A DNA stretch of 64,000 nt, from NCBI RefSeq assembly GCF_011395035.1, contig NZ_CP024768.1, forward strand, positions 2,269,286 to 2,333,285, written 5' to 3'. The stretch comes from Pantoea cypripedii (lineage in GTDB: Bacteria > Pseudomonadota > Gammaproteobacteria > Enterobacterales > Enterobacteriaceae). Shown in pieces: positions 24,177 through 31,555 of the stretch; the stretch's first letter is position 1; each line of letters opens with the position of its first letter. The notes below the pieces were generated by a model. That model ran no database searches. It was not told where the DNA came from and was given only the letters and a program-made list of their open reading frames with translations. The position numbers and the translations under genes were made by a program.

Positions 24177-24979
24177 TGGAACGTTACAATCAGCTATTTA
24201 AACGTCTGTCGGCGAACAAAGAAGGTGCCTTCGTTCCTTTCGTCACCCTCGGCGATCCCTCTCCGGAAATGTCGCTGAAAATTATTGATGCATTGGTTGC
24301 CGGTGGTGCCGATGCGCTGGAGTTAGGCATTCCCTTCTCCGATCCGCTGGCGGATGGCCCAACCATCCAGAATGCCACGCTGCGTGCTTTTGCTGCCGGT
24401 ACCACCACTGCGCAATGCTTCGAAATTCTCGCCAGCGTGCGCCAGAAATACCCTGATCTGCCGATTGGTCTGCTGATGTACGCAAACCTGGTGTTCAGTA
24501 AAGGAATCGATAATTTTTACGCGCAATGTGAAGCCGTAGGAGTGGATTCTGTGCTGGTGGCAGATGTGCCGGTGGAAGAGTCTGCCCCGTTCCGTCAGGC
24601 GGCGATGCGTCACAACGTCGCACCGATCTTTATCTGCCCGCCGAATGCCGATGATGACCTGCTGCGCGAGATCGCTTCACATGGCCGTGGCTATACCTAT
24701 TTTCTGTCCCGCGCCGGGGTAACCGGTTCAGAAAATCGCGCTCACGTGCCGCTGCAACATCTGATCGACAAGCTGCATGAATACCATGCTGCGCCGCCAT
24801 TGCAGGGGTTTGGTATCTCAGAACCCGGTCAGGTGAAAGAAGCCGTAGCCGCCGGTGCAGCCGGTGCGATTTCGGGATCGGCGATTGTGAAGATCATCGA
24901 ACGTAACCTGAACCAACCTGACGTTATGCTGAGTGAGCTGAAAACTTTTGTCAGCAATCTGAAGGCCGCCACGCGTTAA
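24176..24979 (+). CDS. trpA: Tryptophan synthase alpha subunit
   Basis: A 267-residue TIM barrel. Catalytic Glu and Asp are in LELGIPFSDPLADGP and VADVPVEES; the loop GFGISEPGQV and GAISGSAIVK binds substrate phosphate. It cleaves indole-glycerol phosphate to indole, which is channelled to TrpB. Last gene of the operon, followed by a strong hairpin. Confidence 0.98.
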   Translation: MERYNQLFKRLSANKEGAFVPFVTLGDPSPEMSLKIIDALVAGGADALELGIPFSDPLADGPTIQNATLRAFAAGTTTAQCFEILASVRQKYPDLPIGLLMYANLVFSKGIDNFYAQCEAVGVDSVLVADVPVEESAPFRQAAMRHNVAPIFICPPNADDDLLREIASHGRGYTYFLSRAGVTGSENRAHVPLQHLIDKLHEYHAAPPLQGFGISEPGQVKEAVAAGAAGAISGSAIVKIIERNLNQPDVMLSELKTFVSNLKAATR

Positions 24980-24989
24980 TCCCTTCCCG

Positions 24990-25015
24990 CCTTATCCGCC
25001 CTGCTGCGGATAAGG
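24990..25015 (+). terminator. trp operon distal hairpin
   Basis: CCTTATCCGC pairs perfectly with GCGGATAAGG. There is only a short T stretch after it, so termination may rely partly on Rho, as for the trp t region of E. coli. Confidence 0.65.
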
Positions 25016-25027
25016 TGGTTTCCCCTC

Positions 25028-25060
25028 CCCGCCATGATGATCATTTCGCGTTTTTTCGCT
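25028..25060. repeat. 33-bp direct repeat, left copy
   Basis: A 33-bp sequence that starts CCCGCCATGATGATCATT and ends TTTTTTCGCT. It is repeated without mismatch at 26124-26156 in the same orientation. The copies enclose a 1.1-kb block of minus-strand genes not found at this locus in E. coli. Confidence 0.85.
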
Positions 25061-25200
25061 GTGTTGATTTTGTAAGCACACCCGTTTTAGTTCTAAACAC
25101 TTTTTGAGGTGAGTTCATGGCTTAGGGTTGAAAGTACGGCTGATGAGTTCTGCGACTTACAAGGGGAATTACCATTCTAAATGGGTTCCCCATAGATAAT

Positions 25201-25419
25201 TTATCGTTTATGTTCGCCGCGTGTTTTACCAAGAAAATAGGTTGCAAGATAGACAACGGCGAATGAACCAAAAAAACCTATTAGCTTCATCACAACACTA
25301 TCGAAAACAGTTAATGAAGCGAGAGCTATAAAGCTCATAACTACCGTAATTGTTCCCTGTAACGCATGAGAAAGAAACCAACCGATAGCCTTAGCCAGCC
25401 AATTTACAAATCGCATCAT
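25201..25419 (-). CDS. Small membrane protein with two helices
   Basis: A 72-residue protein. Two hydrophobic segments at about residues 20-40 (GTITVVMSFIALASLTVF) and 43-64 (VVMKLIGFFGSFAVVYLATYF) are followed by a basic tail (KTRGEHKR). A ribosome site AAAAGGA precedes the ATG, inside the end of the upstream gene, which it overlaps by 29 bp. It lies within the 33-bp-repeat-bounded insertion. Small membrane partners placed immediately after a larger unknown protein sometimes act as immunity proteins, but nothing here proves that. Confidence 0.55.
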   Translation of the reverse strand: MMRFVNWLAKAIGWFLSHALQGTITVVMSFIALASLTVFDSVVMKLIGFFGSFAVVYLATYFLGKTRGEHKR

Positions 25420-26025
25420 TAATCCTTTTACATGCTTCTGGATGACTGTTTATAAATTCAAGATAGGGCTTTAACTGGTCCTCAACGACAAAGTAAATCA
25501 TGTCCAGCCCTTGTGGCTGTACTTTCCAAAATGTAGTTGAATAGTGGTTCTGCATCCGACGACTGGCTAAAGCTGCTTCTTCAATTAGCCCCTGCCATAG
25601 CCCGGAGGTTAAGGTAAAACTTGCTCCAGCACCATAGAGGGATTTCCAAGCGTATGATCCCTTAGCATGTAAGATGATTGAAGTAGAGATTACCTGGGAA
25701 GTTAAGATCGAAGCACCAACACGACCGGCCAACTTGCCCGCACCATATCCAATCTGGTTATGTACGGCTTGCCTACCCTGTTCATCAAGTTTGTTGTAAA
25801 ACTCAGTGATTACGATAGTGTGATCAGGCGTCTTATAGGTTCTTCATTACTGATCAACGCCTTGATCACCTTGTAGAATCGTTCGTTTTCCTGTTCATTA
25901 CGCAACTTTCGACTATAGCCCAATGTACCAGTACTGATGTAAGTACGCTTTACGCCGTAGTAAAAACTCTTTGGCAATCCCTTTACACTATCCCATATAC
26001 CCTCAGCAATCTTTGATGCGTCCAT
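25391..26025 (-). pseudogene. Unknown gene, apparently split by a frameshift
   Basis: Two adjacent minus-strand frames together read as one protein. The first (26025-25810, 71 aa) begins at a good ATG with MDASKIAEGIWDSVKG and runs off into a stop. The second is open from 25843 to 25391, overlapping the first, and has no ATG near its start (the first possible start codon is a TTG at 25732). It continues with ITEFYNKLDEQGRQAV and the Gly-rich stretch IGYGAGKLAGRVGAS. The complete product would be about 210 residues. It could be a real mutation, a sequencing indel or, less likely, programmed frameshifting. The Gly-zipper-like hydrophobic part suggests membrane association. Family not recognised. 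Confidence 0.55.
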
Positions 26026-26123
26026 TGCTCAAATCCTTTGTTTCTGGCTGTGAAGCCAATCATAACTAAAGTGCGTTTATCGTACAAATCACATTCAGGT
26101 AATTGATGATTCGACTGCCCTTT

Positions 26124-26156
26124 CCCGCCATGATGATCATTTCGCGTTTTTTCGCT
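26124..26156. repeat. 33-bp direct repeat, right copy
   Basis: Perfect second copy of 25028-25060, 1096 bp away. Flanks on the two sides differ beyond the repeat. Confidence 0.85.
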
Positions 26157-26248
26157 CGTCACGATTTGACCATTTCCCTCTGCCACACCACACTTGAAGC
26201 GCACCGTCACATCGCGGTGAAACATCATGTATGACAGGGAGATAACCA

Positions 26249-26563
26249 ATGAAACTGTTCAAAATCGTTGCGGGAATGCTGATGGCTGCGGTGATGGCGC
26301 TGACCCTCAGCGCGTGTGCACCTACATCAACACAGGAAGGGACCGGTGGTTATATCGATGACACCGTGATCACGACGAAAGTGAAAACGGAACTGCTGAA
26401 GGACGACTCGCTGAAATCGACTGAGATCAATGTGGAAACCTTCAAAGGTCGGGTGCAGTTAAGTGGTTTTGTCAGTTCACCACAGATGGCGAACCGTGCG
26501 GTGGCCGTTACACGTGGCGTCGCGGGAGTGAAATCCGTGGTTAATAATATGCAAATCAAATAA
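26249..26563 (+). CDS. BON-domain lipoprotein
   Basis: 104 residues. The N-terminal 22 form a signal peptide ending in lipobox LSAC, so it is probably attached to a membrane through Cys23. One BON domain follows (YIDDTVITTKVKTELLKDDSLKSTEI ... GRVQLSGFV ... AVTRGVAGVKSVVNNM), the phospholipid-binding module of OsmY and DolP. Half the size of OsmY, which has two BON domains. It is likely a small periplasmic or outer-membrane stress lipoprotein. Single gene followed by a terminator shared with ompW on the other strand. Confidence 0.85.
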   Translation: MKLFKIVAGMLMAAVMALTLSACAPTSTQEGTGGYIDDTVITTKVKTELLKDDSLKSTEINVETFKGRVQLSGFVSSPQMANRAVAVTRGVAGVKSVVNNMQIK

Positions 26564-26568
26564 GCAAT

Positions 26569-26597
26569 CGGGCGGCCAATAGGTCGCCCGAATTTTT
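26569..26597. terminator. Terminator between BON lipoprotein and ompW
   Basis: CGGGCGGCC pairs with GGTCGCCCG, followed by a T run on the plus strand. It serves the plus-strand gene and may also end ompW. Confidence 0.75.
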
Positions 26598-26608
26598 TGT
26601 TGTCCCGG

Positions 26609-27241
26609 TCAGAAACGGTAACCTGCACCAAAGAAGAAAACAAAGGGATTAATATTGGTATGGATATTCTGTTGCTCACCCGCCGCTTTAAATTTCACAT
26701 TGGTATCAATATCCATGTACCAGACTGATGCGTTCAGCATCCAGTCCCGGTTGATTTGATAATCAACGCCAACCTGTCCCGCCACACCCCATGAATTTTT
26801 CATCTTGAGATCGCTCAGGCCAGCATCTTGCCCGGTTTGGTTGAAGCTTTTATCAAAGAACATCGTGTAGTTAATACCCGCACCCACATAAGGCCGAAAT
26901 TTACTGCTGCTGTCCAGGAAATAATATTGCGCCATCAGCGTTGGCGGTAGCTGGTGAACAGTAGCGATATTACCGGTCGCATTCAGGCCAACTTTGTGTC
27001 TGAAAGGTGTCGCCGCCAGCAATTCAATACCAATGTTATCGGTTGCCATGTAAGTAAAGGTCAGGCCCATCTGGGTGTCATTGCTGACGTTAAATCCGCC
27101 CAAACCCAACACATTTTGCGAACTTTCAGTTGGTCGTACCGTTGCGGTACCCACACGCATAAAGAAATCACCTGCTTCGTGAGCCAGTGCCAGTTGTGGA
27201 ATTGCCAGTGCTACCAGCAGCGCGCATTTTGCCAGTTTCAT
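26609..27241 (-). CDS. ompW: Outer membrane protein W
   Basis: 210 residues from the ATG at 27241, which has AAGGAG upstream; an extended start at 27259 is less likely. Signal peptide MKLAKCALLVALAIPQLALA, then an eight-stranded beta-barrel sequence with alternating hydrophobic strands and the C-terminal YRF motif recognised by the Bam complex. OmpW forms a small hydrophobic-channel porin and is colicin S4 receptor in E. coli. The gene order beside yciC is conserved. Confidence 0.95.
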   Translation of the reverse strand: MKLAKCALLVALAIPQLALAHEAGDFFMRVGTATVRPTESSQNVLGLGGFNVSNDTQMGLTFTYMATDNIGIELLAATPFRHKVGLNATGNIATVHQLPPTLMAQYYFLDSSSKFRPYVGAGINYTMFFDKSFNQTGQDAGLSDLKMKNSWGVAGQVGVDYQINRDWMLNASVWYMDIDTNVKFKAAGEQQNIHTNINPFVFFFGAGYRF

Positions 27242-27489
27242 ATTCACTCCTTTGCCCATTTGTTATTGATGTAGTGACGAAGTTTGTGGCAAGAGATCTA
27301 TCGCGTTTTCCGGTAAATTGCATCTGAATCATTTCAGATAAATCACTTATAAAACAATGAATTGATTCAGATCAATTTTGGCGTTACAGCAGGAAATAAA
27401 AATCTGCTTGCGAAAATTTCGCGCCGTGACTACTTTGCTGAACTCTGCCGTTGATTTTGGTTCGATGCTTAGGAGAAGCGGGCGATCAA

Positions 27490-27906
27490 ATGAGCGATTC
27501 ATTCAACCCTTGTATGACCTGTGGCGCCTGCTGCGCCCATTTCCGTGTTTCTTTCTATTGGGCCGAAGCTGATGATGGCGGCGGCGTGGTACCGGTGGAA
27601 TTAACCGAACCTTTAAGCCTGCTGATGCGCAATATGCGCGGCACTAACGCGCGTACACCGCGCTGTGTGGCGTTGCAGGGCGACATTGGCGGTTGTGTCT
27701 CCTGTGGGATTTATCAGCAGCGCCCGTCGCCCTGCCGCGAGTTTACGATGTCAGGCGAACATGGCGTGCTGAACGAAGCCTGCGATCGGGCCAGAGCACG
27801 CTATGGTTTGCCCGCCCTTTTTCACCAAACTTTACCCGACATGACAGAAAGTTATCCTAATGCGGGTGCCAGCATGCCCGCAGAACATGTACAATCGCCG
27901 GGTTAA
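27490..27906 (+). CDS. YkgJ-family cysteine cluster protein
   Basis: 138 residues from the ATG at 27490, preceded by TAGGAG. Cys-rich N-terminus CMTCGACCAHFRV and later CVSCGIYQQRPSPCREF match the YkgJ/YcgN family (CxxCxxC zinc or iron-sulphur site, UPF0153). Exact function unknown. It lies between ompW and yciC, divergent from ompW. Confidence 0.8.
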   Translation: MSDSFNPCMTCGACCAHFRVSFYWAEADDGGGVVPVELTEPLSLLMRNMRGTNARTPRCVALQGDIGGCVSCGIYQQRPSPCREFTMSGEHGVLNEACDRARARYGLPALFHQTLPDMTESYPNAGASMPAEHVQSPG

Positions 27907-27933
27907 TTAACCCGGTTCCTTCAAGGAGTGTAC

Positions 27934-28668
27934 ATGTCTATCACGGCAAGCTCGTTATACCGTGACACAGGAAATTTTCTGCGCCATCAGCTGATTACCG
28001 TCGTGCTGATGGCGTTGCTGACCTCGTTTATTACCGTGATTATCGGCCATGCCCTGACACCTGGTGCCGACCAGTTATCACTGTTGAGCCAGAGTGATGA
28101 CAGCGCATCCTCGCTGTTTGAGCTGGTACAGAATATGTCGCCGGATCAGCAACGCATTTTGCTGCGCGCTTCCGCTGCGGGCACCTTCGCGGCGCTGGTG
28201 GGCAACACCCTGCTGTTGGGCGGCATGCTGTGTCTGATCCCGATGGTATCGGCGGGTCAACGTGTCAGCGCGCTGCGTGCTATTGGTGCTTCCGCACCAT
28301 TGCTGCCGAAATTGCTGCTGCAAACCTTTTTGATCACCTTGCTGGTTCAGATTGGCTTTATGGTCCTGATGGTGCCTGGCGTTCTTTTAGCGATCCTGTT
28401 CTCGCTGGCGCCGGTCATGCTGGTCAGTGAAAAGGTGGGTGTGATGCGCGCCATGCGTGCCAGCATGCGTATGGCCTGGAAAAACGTCAAAGTGATCGCG
28501 CCGGCGATTATTGTCTGGTTGCTGGCTAAAATCGCGCTGATGTTCTTTTTTTCTTCGCTGACGGTGCTGCCAGCCAATGTGGCTTCTGTGGTGCTGAACG
28601 CACTGGGGAACCTGGTTTCCGCCATTCTGATTATCTATTTGTACCGGCTCTATATGCTGTTACGTTAA
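27934..28668 (+). CDS. yciC: Inner membrane protein YciC
   Basis: 244 residues from the ATG at 27934 with AAGGAG six bases upstream. It has about six membrane segments and belongs to UPF0259. Function not established. Followed by a perfect hairpin and yciB in the usual order. Confidence 0.9.
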   Translation: MSITASSLYRDTGNFLRHQLITVVLMALLTSFITVIIGHALTPGADQLSLLSQSDDSASSLFELVQNMSPDQQRILLRASAAGTFAALVGNTLLLGGMLCLIPMVSAGQRVSALRAIGASAPLLPKLLLQTFLITLLVQIGFMVLMVPGVLLAILFSLAPVMLVSEKVGVMRAMRASMRMAWKNVKVIAPAIIVWLLAKIALMFFFSSLTVLPANVASVVLNALGNLVSAILIIYLYRLYMLLR

Positions 28669-28675
28669 GGATTAT

Positions 28676-28692
28676 GGCGCTCATTGAGCGCC
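28676..28692 (+). other. Intercistronic hairpin yciC-yciB
   Basis: GGCGCTCA-TT-GAGCGCC, a short perfect stem without a T run. It could stabilise the upstream message or act as a weak terminator. Confidence 0.4.
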
Positions 28693-28720
28693 TTAATTGA
28701 CGCCCCTGACTGGATATCCT

Positions 28721-29260
28721 ATGAAGCAGTTACTCGATTTTCTTCCACTGGTTGTATTCTTCATTTTCTATAAGCTCTACGACATTTTTGTCGCCTCCGG
28801 TGCCCTGATCGTTGCCACCGGCGTTGCGCTGATCGCCAGCTGGGTGCTGTACCGTAAGCTGGAAAAGATGACCATCATCACTTTTGTGCTGGTTGCAGTG
28901 TTCGGCACTCTGACACTGGTATTCCATAACGATGAGTTCATCAAGTGGAAAGTGACGGTGATCTATTCCCTGTTTGCGCTGGCATTGCTCTACAGCCAAT
29001 GGTTTATGAAACAGCCACTGATTCAGAGCATGCTGGGGAAAGAGTTGCAGTTACCGGATGGCGTCTGGCGTCGTCTTAATGTTGCCTGGGCGATTTTCTT
29101 CCTTGCCTGTGGTCTGACAAATATTTATGTTGCATTTTGGTTATCACAGGAATTTTGGGTTAACTTTAAAGTGTTTGGTCTGACCGGCCTTACCCTGCTG
29201 TTTACCCTGTTAAGTGGCGTGTATATCTGGCGACACATGCCGCAACAAGAAGAAAAATAA
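28721..29260 (+). CDS. yciB: Septation / envelope protein YciB (IspZ family)
   Basis: 179 residues, the same length as E. coli YciB, with five membrane segments beginning MKQLLDFLPLVVFFIFYKLYDI. E. coli YciB links the elongation and division machineries and helps keep envelope integrity. Same order relative to yciC and yciA. A terminator follows. Confidence 0.95.
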   Translation: MKQLLDFLPLVVFFIFYKLYDIFVASGALIVATGVALIASWVLYRKLEKMTIITFVLVAVFGTLTLVFHNDEFIKWKVTVIYSLFALALLYSQWFMKQPLIQSMLGKELQLPDGVWRRLNVAWAIFFLACGLTNIYVAFWLSQEFWVNFKVFGLTGLTLLFTLLSGVYIWRHMPQQEEK

Positions 29261-29269
29261 TAACTGATG

Positions 29270-29291
29270 CCCGGCAATTGCCGGGTTTTTT
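29270..29291 (+). terminator. Terminator after yciB
   Basis: CCCGGCAATTGCCGGG stem followed by a T run. Confidence 0.8.
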
Positions 29292-29328
29292 GGCGGTTGC
29301 CGCCATCACCTGCATAAGAACTGAAGCA

Positions 29329-29745
29329 ATGGACGAAAAACATAAATTGCCGCAAGGCGAAATGGTGCTGCGCACGCTGGCAATGCCAGCCGATACCAAC
29401 GCCAATGGTGATATCTTTGGCGGCTGGCTGATGTCACAGATGGACATGGGTGGTGCGATTCTGGCGAAAGAGATTGCCGAAGGTCGCGTAGCAACCGTGC
29501 GCGTTGACGGTATGAGTTTTCTCAAACCGGTTGCGGTGGGTGATGTGGTGAGCTGCTATTGCCGCTGCATCCGCACCGGCAACAGCTCAATGACCATCAA
29601 TATCGAAGTGTGGATCAAAAAAGTTTCTTCAGAACCGATTGGCCAGACCTACTGTGCCACCGAGGCGGTATTTATTTATGTCGCCATCGACAACTCCGGT
29701 AAGTCACGTCCGCTGCCGCCGGGTAAAGCCAACCTCAGCGATTAA
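29329..29745 (+). CDS. yciA: Acyl-CoA thioesterase YciA
   Basis: A 138-residue hot-dog fold thioesterase. The signature LRTLAMPADTNANGDIFGGWLMSQMDMGGAI carries the catalytic Asp of this family. It hydrolyses a wide range of acyl-CoAs. The start at 29329 matches the usual protein start; upstream in-frame codons lack a ribosome site. Confidence 0.95.
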   Translation: MDEKHKLPQGEMVLRTLAMPADTNANGDIFGGWLMSQMDMGGAILAKEIAEGRVATVRVDGMSFLKPVAVGDVVSCYCRCIRTGNSSMTINIEVWIKKVSSEPIGQTYCATEAVFIYVAIDNSGKSRPLPPGKANLSD

Positions 29746-29752
29746 CGGCGAT

Positions 29753-29778
29753 AAAAAAAGCGGTCATCCGACCGCTTT
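29753..29778. terminator. Bidirectional terminator between yciA and tonB
   Basis: AAAGCGGTC and GACCGCTTT pair around ATCC, with A and T runs outside. It sits between convergent genes. Confidence 0.8.
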
Positions 29779-29784
29779 CCCACC

Positions 29785-30531
29785 TTATTCGATATTCGCG
29801 CCGCCGTTGATACGGAACACAATATTCATCGTCAGATTAGTGCCGGGACGTCCGGGCTGATAACGCCATTTCTTCATCGCCTGCTTCACTTCGCGTTCGA
29901 ACATGTTGCGCGGTTCAGCCGAGAGAATCTGAATATTATCGACGCGACCCTCGCTATCAACATCAAACTGTACCCGCACCCGACCTTCCACGCGCAGCGC
30001 AAAAGCACGCGCCGGATAGGCGGGCTTACTGACGCTCATCGCTTTCGGGCCGTCTGAAACCGATGGCGTCGAAGTCGGATTGGTTCTCGGTGCCGTTGTT
30101 GGTCGCGTCTGCGTGGTCGGCGCGTCGGTTTTCACCGGGGCCTGCGGCTTCGCTTCCTCACGCGGTTTTACCTCACGCTTCGGTTCGTGCTTTTTCTCCA
30201 CCTTCGGCTTAGGTTTTGGCTTCGGCTCAGGTTTTGGAATGGGAATCGGTACCGGCTCGGCTTTGGGCGGTTCCGGGGCCACTTCAGGAACCGGCTCCGG
30301 CGTGGGTTCCGGTTCCGGCGGGGGTGGAGGCGTCTGGACCGTTGGCGTAGGTTCTGGCTGCACTTCCGGTGCCACCATGCTTACGCTAATCGGCTGTGAT
30401 GCTTTAGGAACCTCAATGACCTGATGAAACGATGCATAGAGAATGCCAGCAATTACTGTGCCGTGAAGTACCACGGATAACAGCACAGAAACGGGAGTGC
30501 GTTTTGGGAAAGGCGTAGTCAGCGTCGTCAT
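29785..30531 (-). CDS. tonB: TonB energy transducer
   Basis: About 248 residues from the ATG at 30531; ATGs at 30540 and 30546 are possible, none with a clear ribosome site. Domains: cytoplasmic N-terminus, single membrane anchor (VSVLLSVVLHGTVIAGILYASF), a long Pro/Glu then Pro/Lys-rich periplasmic spacer, and the C-terminal domain with YPARAFALRVEGRVRV and FEREVKQAMKKWRYQPG. With ExbB-ExbD it passes proton-motive energy to outer-membrane siderophore and B12 receptors. The promoter region faces yciI and is probably Fur-regulated, though I did not identify a clear Fur box. Confidence 0.95.
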   Translation of the reverse strand: MTTLTTPFPKRTPVSVLLSVVLHGTVIAGILYASFHQVIEVPKASQPISVSMVAPEVQPEPTPTVQTPPPPPEPEPTPEPVPEVAPEPPKAEPVPIPIPKPEPKPKPKPKVEKKHEPKREVKPREEAKPQAPVKTDAPTTQTRPTTAPRTNPTSTPSVSDGPKAMSVSKPAYPARAFALRVEGRVRVQFDVDSEGRVDNIQILSAEPRNMFEREVKQAMKKWRYQPGRPGTNLTMNIVFRINGGANIE

Positions 30532-30736
30532 AACAGTCATGTTCATTGAGTGAAGCGCAGATTTTAAATGCAAATAGCAATCAGTTTCAATAAGCAGTGT
30601 TAAGTGCGTGCCCGTAAATGCATTTTTTAGCCCCATTTGCGCTGAATGGCGCTGGAATTATCTTTCGTTTGCACTCTGTTTACCGATCACTTAACGTGTT
30701 TTGCAAATCTGACCAGTATAACGGGAGTTCCCAATC

Positions 30737-31033
30737 GTGCTTTATGTCATTTATGCGGAAGACAATGCTGATTCACTGGAAAAACGTACTTCTGTACGCC
30801 CTGCCCACCTGGCTCGTCTGCAACTGTTGCAGGATGAAGGGCGTTTGATTGTGGCTGGCCCGATGCCAGCTGTTGATAGCAACGATCCCGGTGCCGCCGG
30901 TTTTACCGGTTCAACCGTGATTGCCGAGTTTCCGTCTCTGGAAGCGGCACAATCCTGGGCAAATGATGATCCGTATATTGCTGCGGGTGTGTATAAGCAG
31001 GTTGCGGTCAAGCCGTTCAAGCGCGTTTTCTAA
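30737..31033 (+). CDS. yciI: YciI-like protein
   Basis: A 98-residue YCII-domain protein starting at GTG (30737), with GGGAG upstream; E. coli YciI has the same length. Family residues: His and Asp in VRPAHLARLQLL and AVDSNDPG, thought to form an active site related to dehydrochlorinase-like enzymes. Cellular role unknown. The next small gene begins immediately after its stop codon. Confidence 0.93.
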   Translation: MLYVIYAEDNADSLEKRTSVRPAHLARLQLLQDEGRLIVAGPMPAVDSNDPGAAGFTGSTVIAEFPSLEAAQSWANDDPYIAAGVYKQVAVKPFKRVF

Positions 31034-31204
31034 ATGTGGCGCGCACTGGCTCTGCTGATCATCGTCTTCGCACTGATTGGCAGAGCACTCTGGATATGGC
31101 GTCGGCAGGGCTTTCGTCACGCCCGCCAGCAAATCGTGATGTTGATTGTGCTGGCCGCCGCACTGCAGATGGTTAACCTGACATTAGTTTTACGCGGCGT
31201 TTAA
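31034..31204 (+). CDS. Small membrane protein, 56 aa
   Basis: An ATG directly after the yciI TAA opens a 57-codon frame. The product has an N-terminal hydrophobic helix (ALALLIIVFALIGRALWIW), a short basic turn (RRQGFRHARQQ) and a second hydrophobic helix (IVMLIVLAAALQMVNLTLVL). Zero-gap placement suggests translational coupling with yciI. The frame fits codon use of the neighbours. E. coli has the kch channel gene near this position instead. Below the usual size limit for gene finders. Function unknown. Confidence 0.6.
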   Translation: MWRALALLIIVFALIGRALWIWRRQGFRHARQQIVMLIVLAAALQMVNLTLVLRGV

Positions 31205-31219
31205 CGCCGCGATTTTCCA

Positions 31220-31393
31220 TCAGGTATTTTGTGTGATGAACAGGATGGAGCGGCGATGCTGCTGCGCGACCTGGTGACGAATGGCGTGAATACGTTTATA
31301 GCGCCGGGATTGCCCTTCCAGCCAGCGTGCGCGACGGCGCTGCACCTGACGTAACATTCTCCAGCGAGCCACTTCATTTCTGCTTCGTCTCAT
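31220..31393 (-). CDS. yciY: YciY small basic protein
   Basis: 57 residues, the same length as E. coli YciY and similar throughout (MRRSRNEVARWRMLRQ at the start, RWLEGQSRR in the middle). GAGAGGA precedes the ATG at 31393. Very Arg-rich; function unknown. It lies on the opposite strand between yciI and clsA, as in E. coli. Confidence 0.85.
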   Translation of the reverse strand: MRRSRNEVARWRMLRQVQRRRARWLEGQSRRYKRIHAIRHQVAQQHRRSILFITQNT

Positions 31394-31555
31394 CACATCC
31401 TCTCTGACTGGCTAATCACCGGCACGCATTATAGTGATCTGCCATAAAATGCCAATTCGAATCGCTTATCGTTAACCCGTTATGATTAAGGGTTTCGCTA
31501 CCGTTCATCAACACGTAAACTTTGCTCATCAAAGCGCGAACGGGACGTCCACTTA

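Noticed and set aside
25983..26249. Minus-strand open frame of 88 codons upstream of the BON lipoprotein
   Set aside because: It spans the 33-bp repeat and the promoter of the adjoining gene, and has no plausible ribosome site; a shadow frame.
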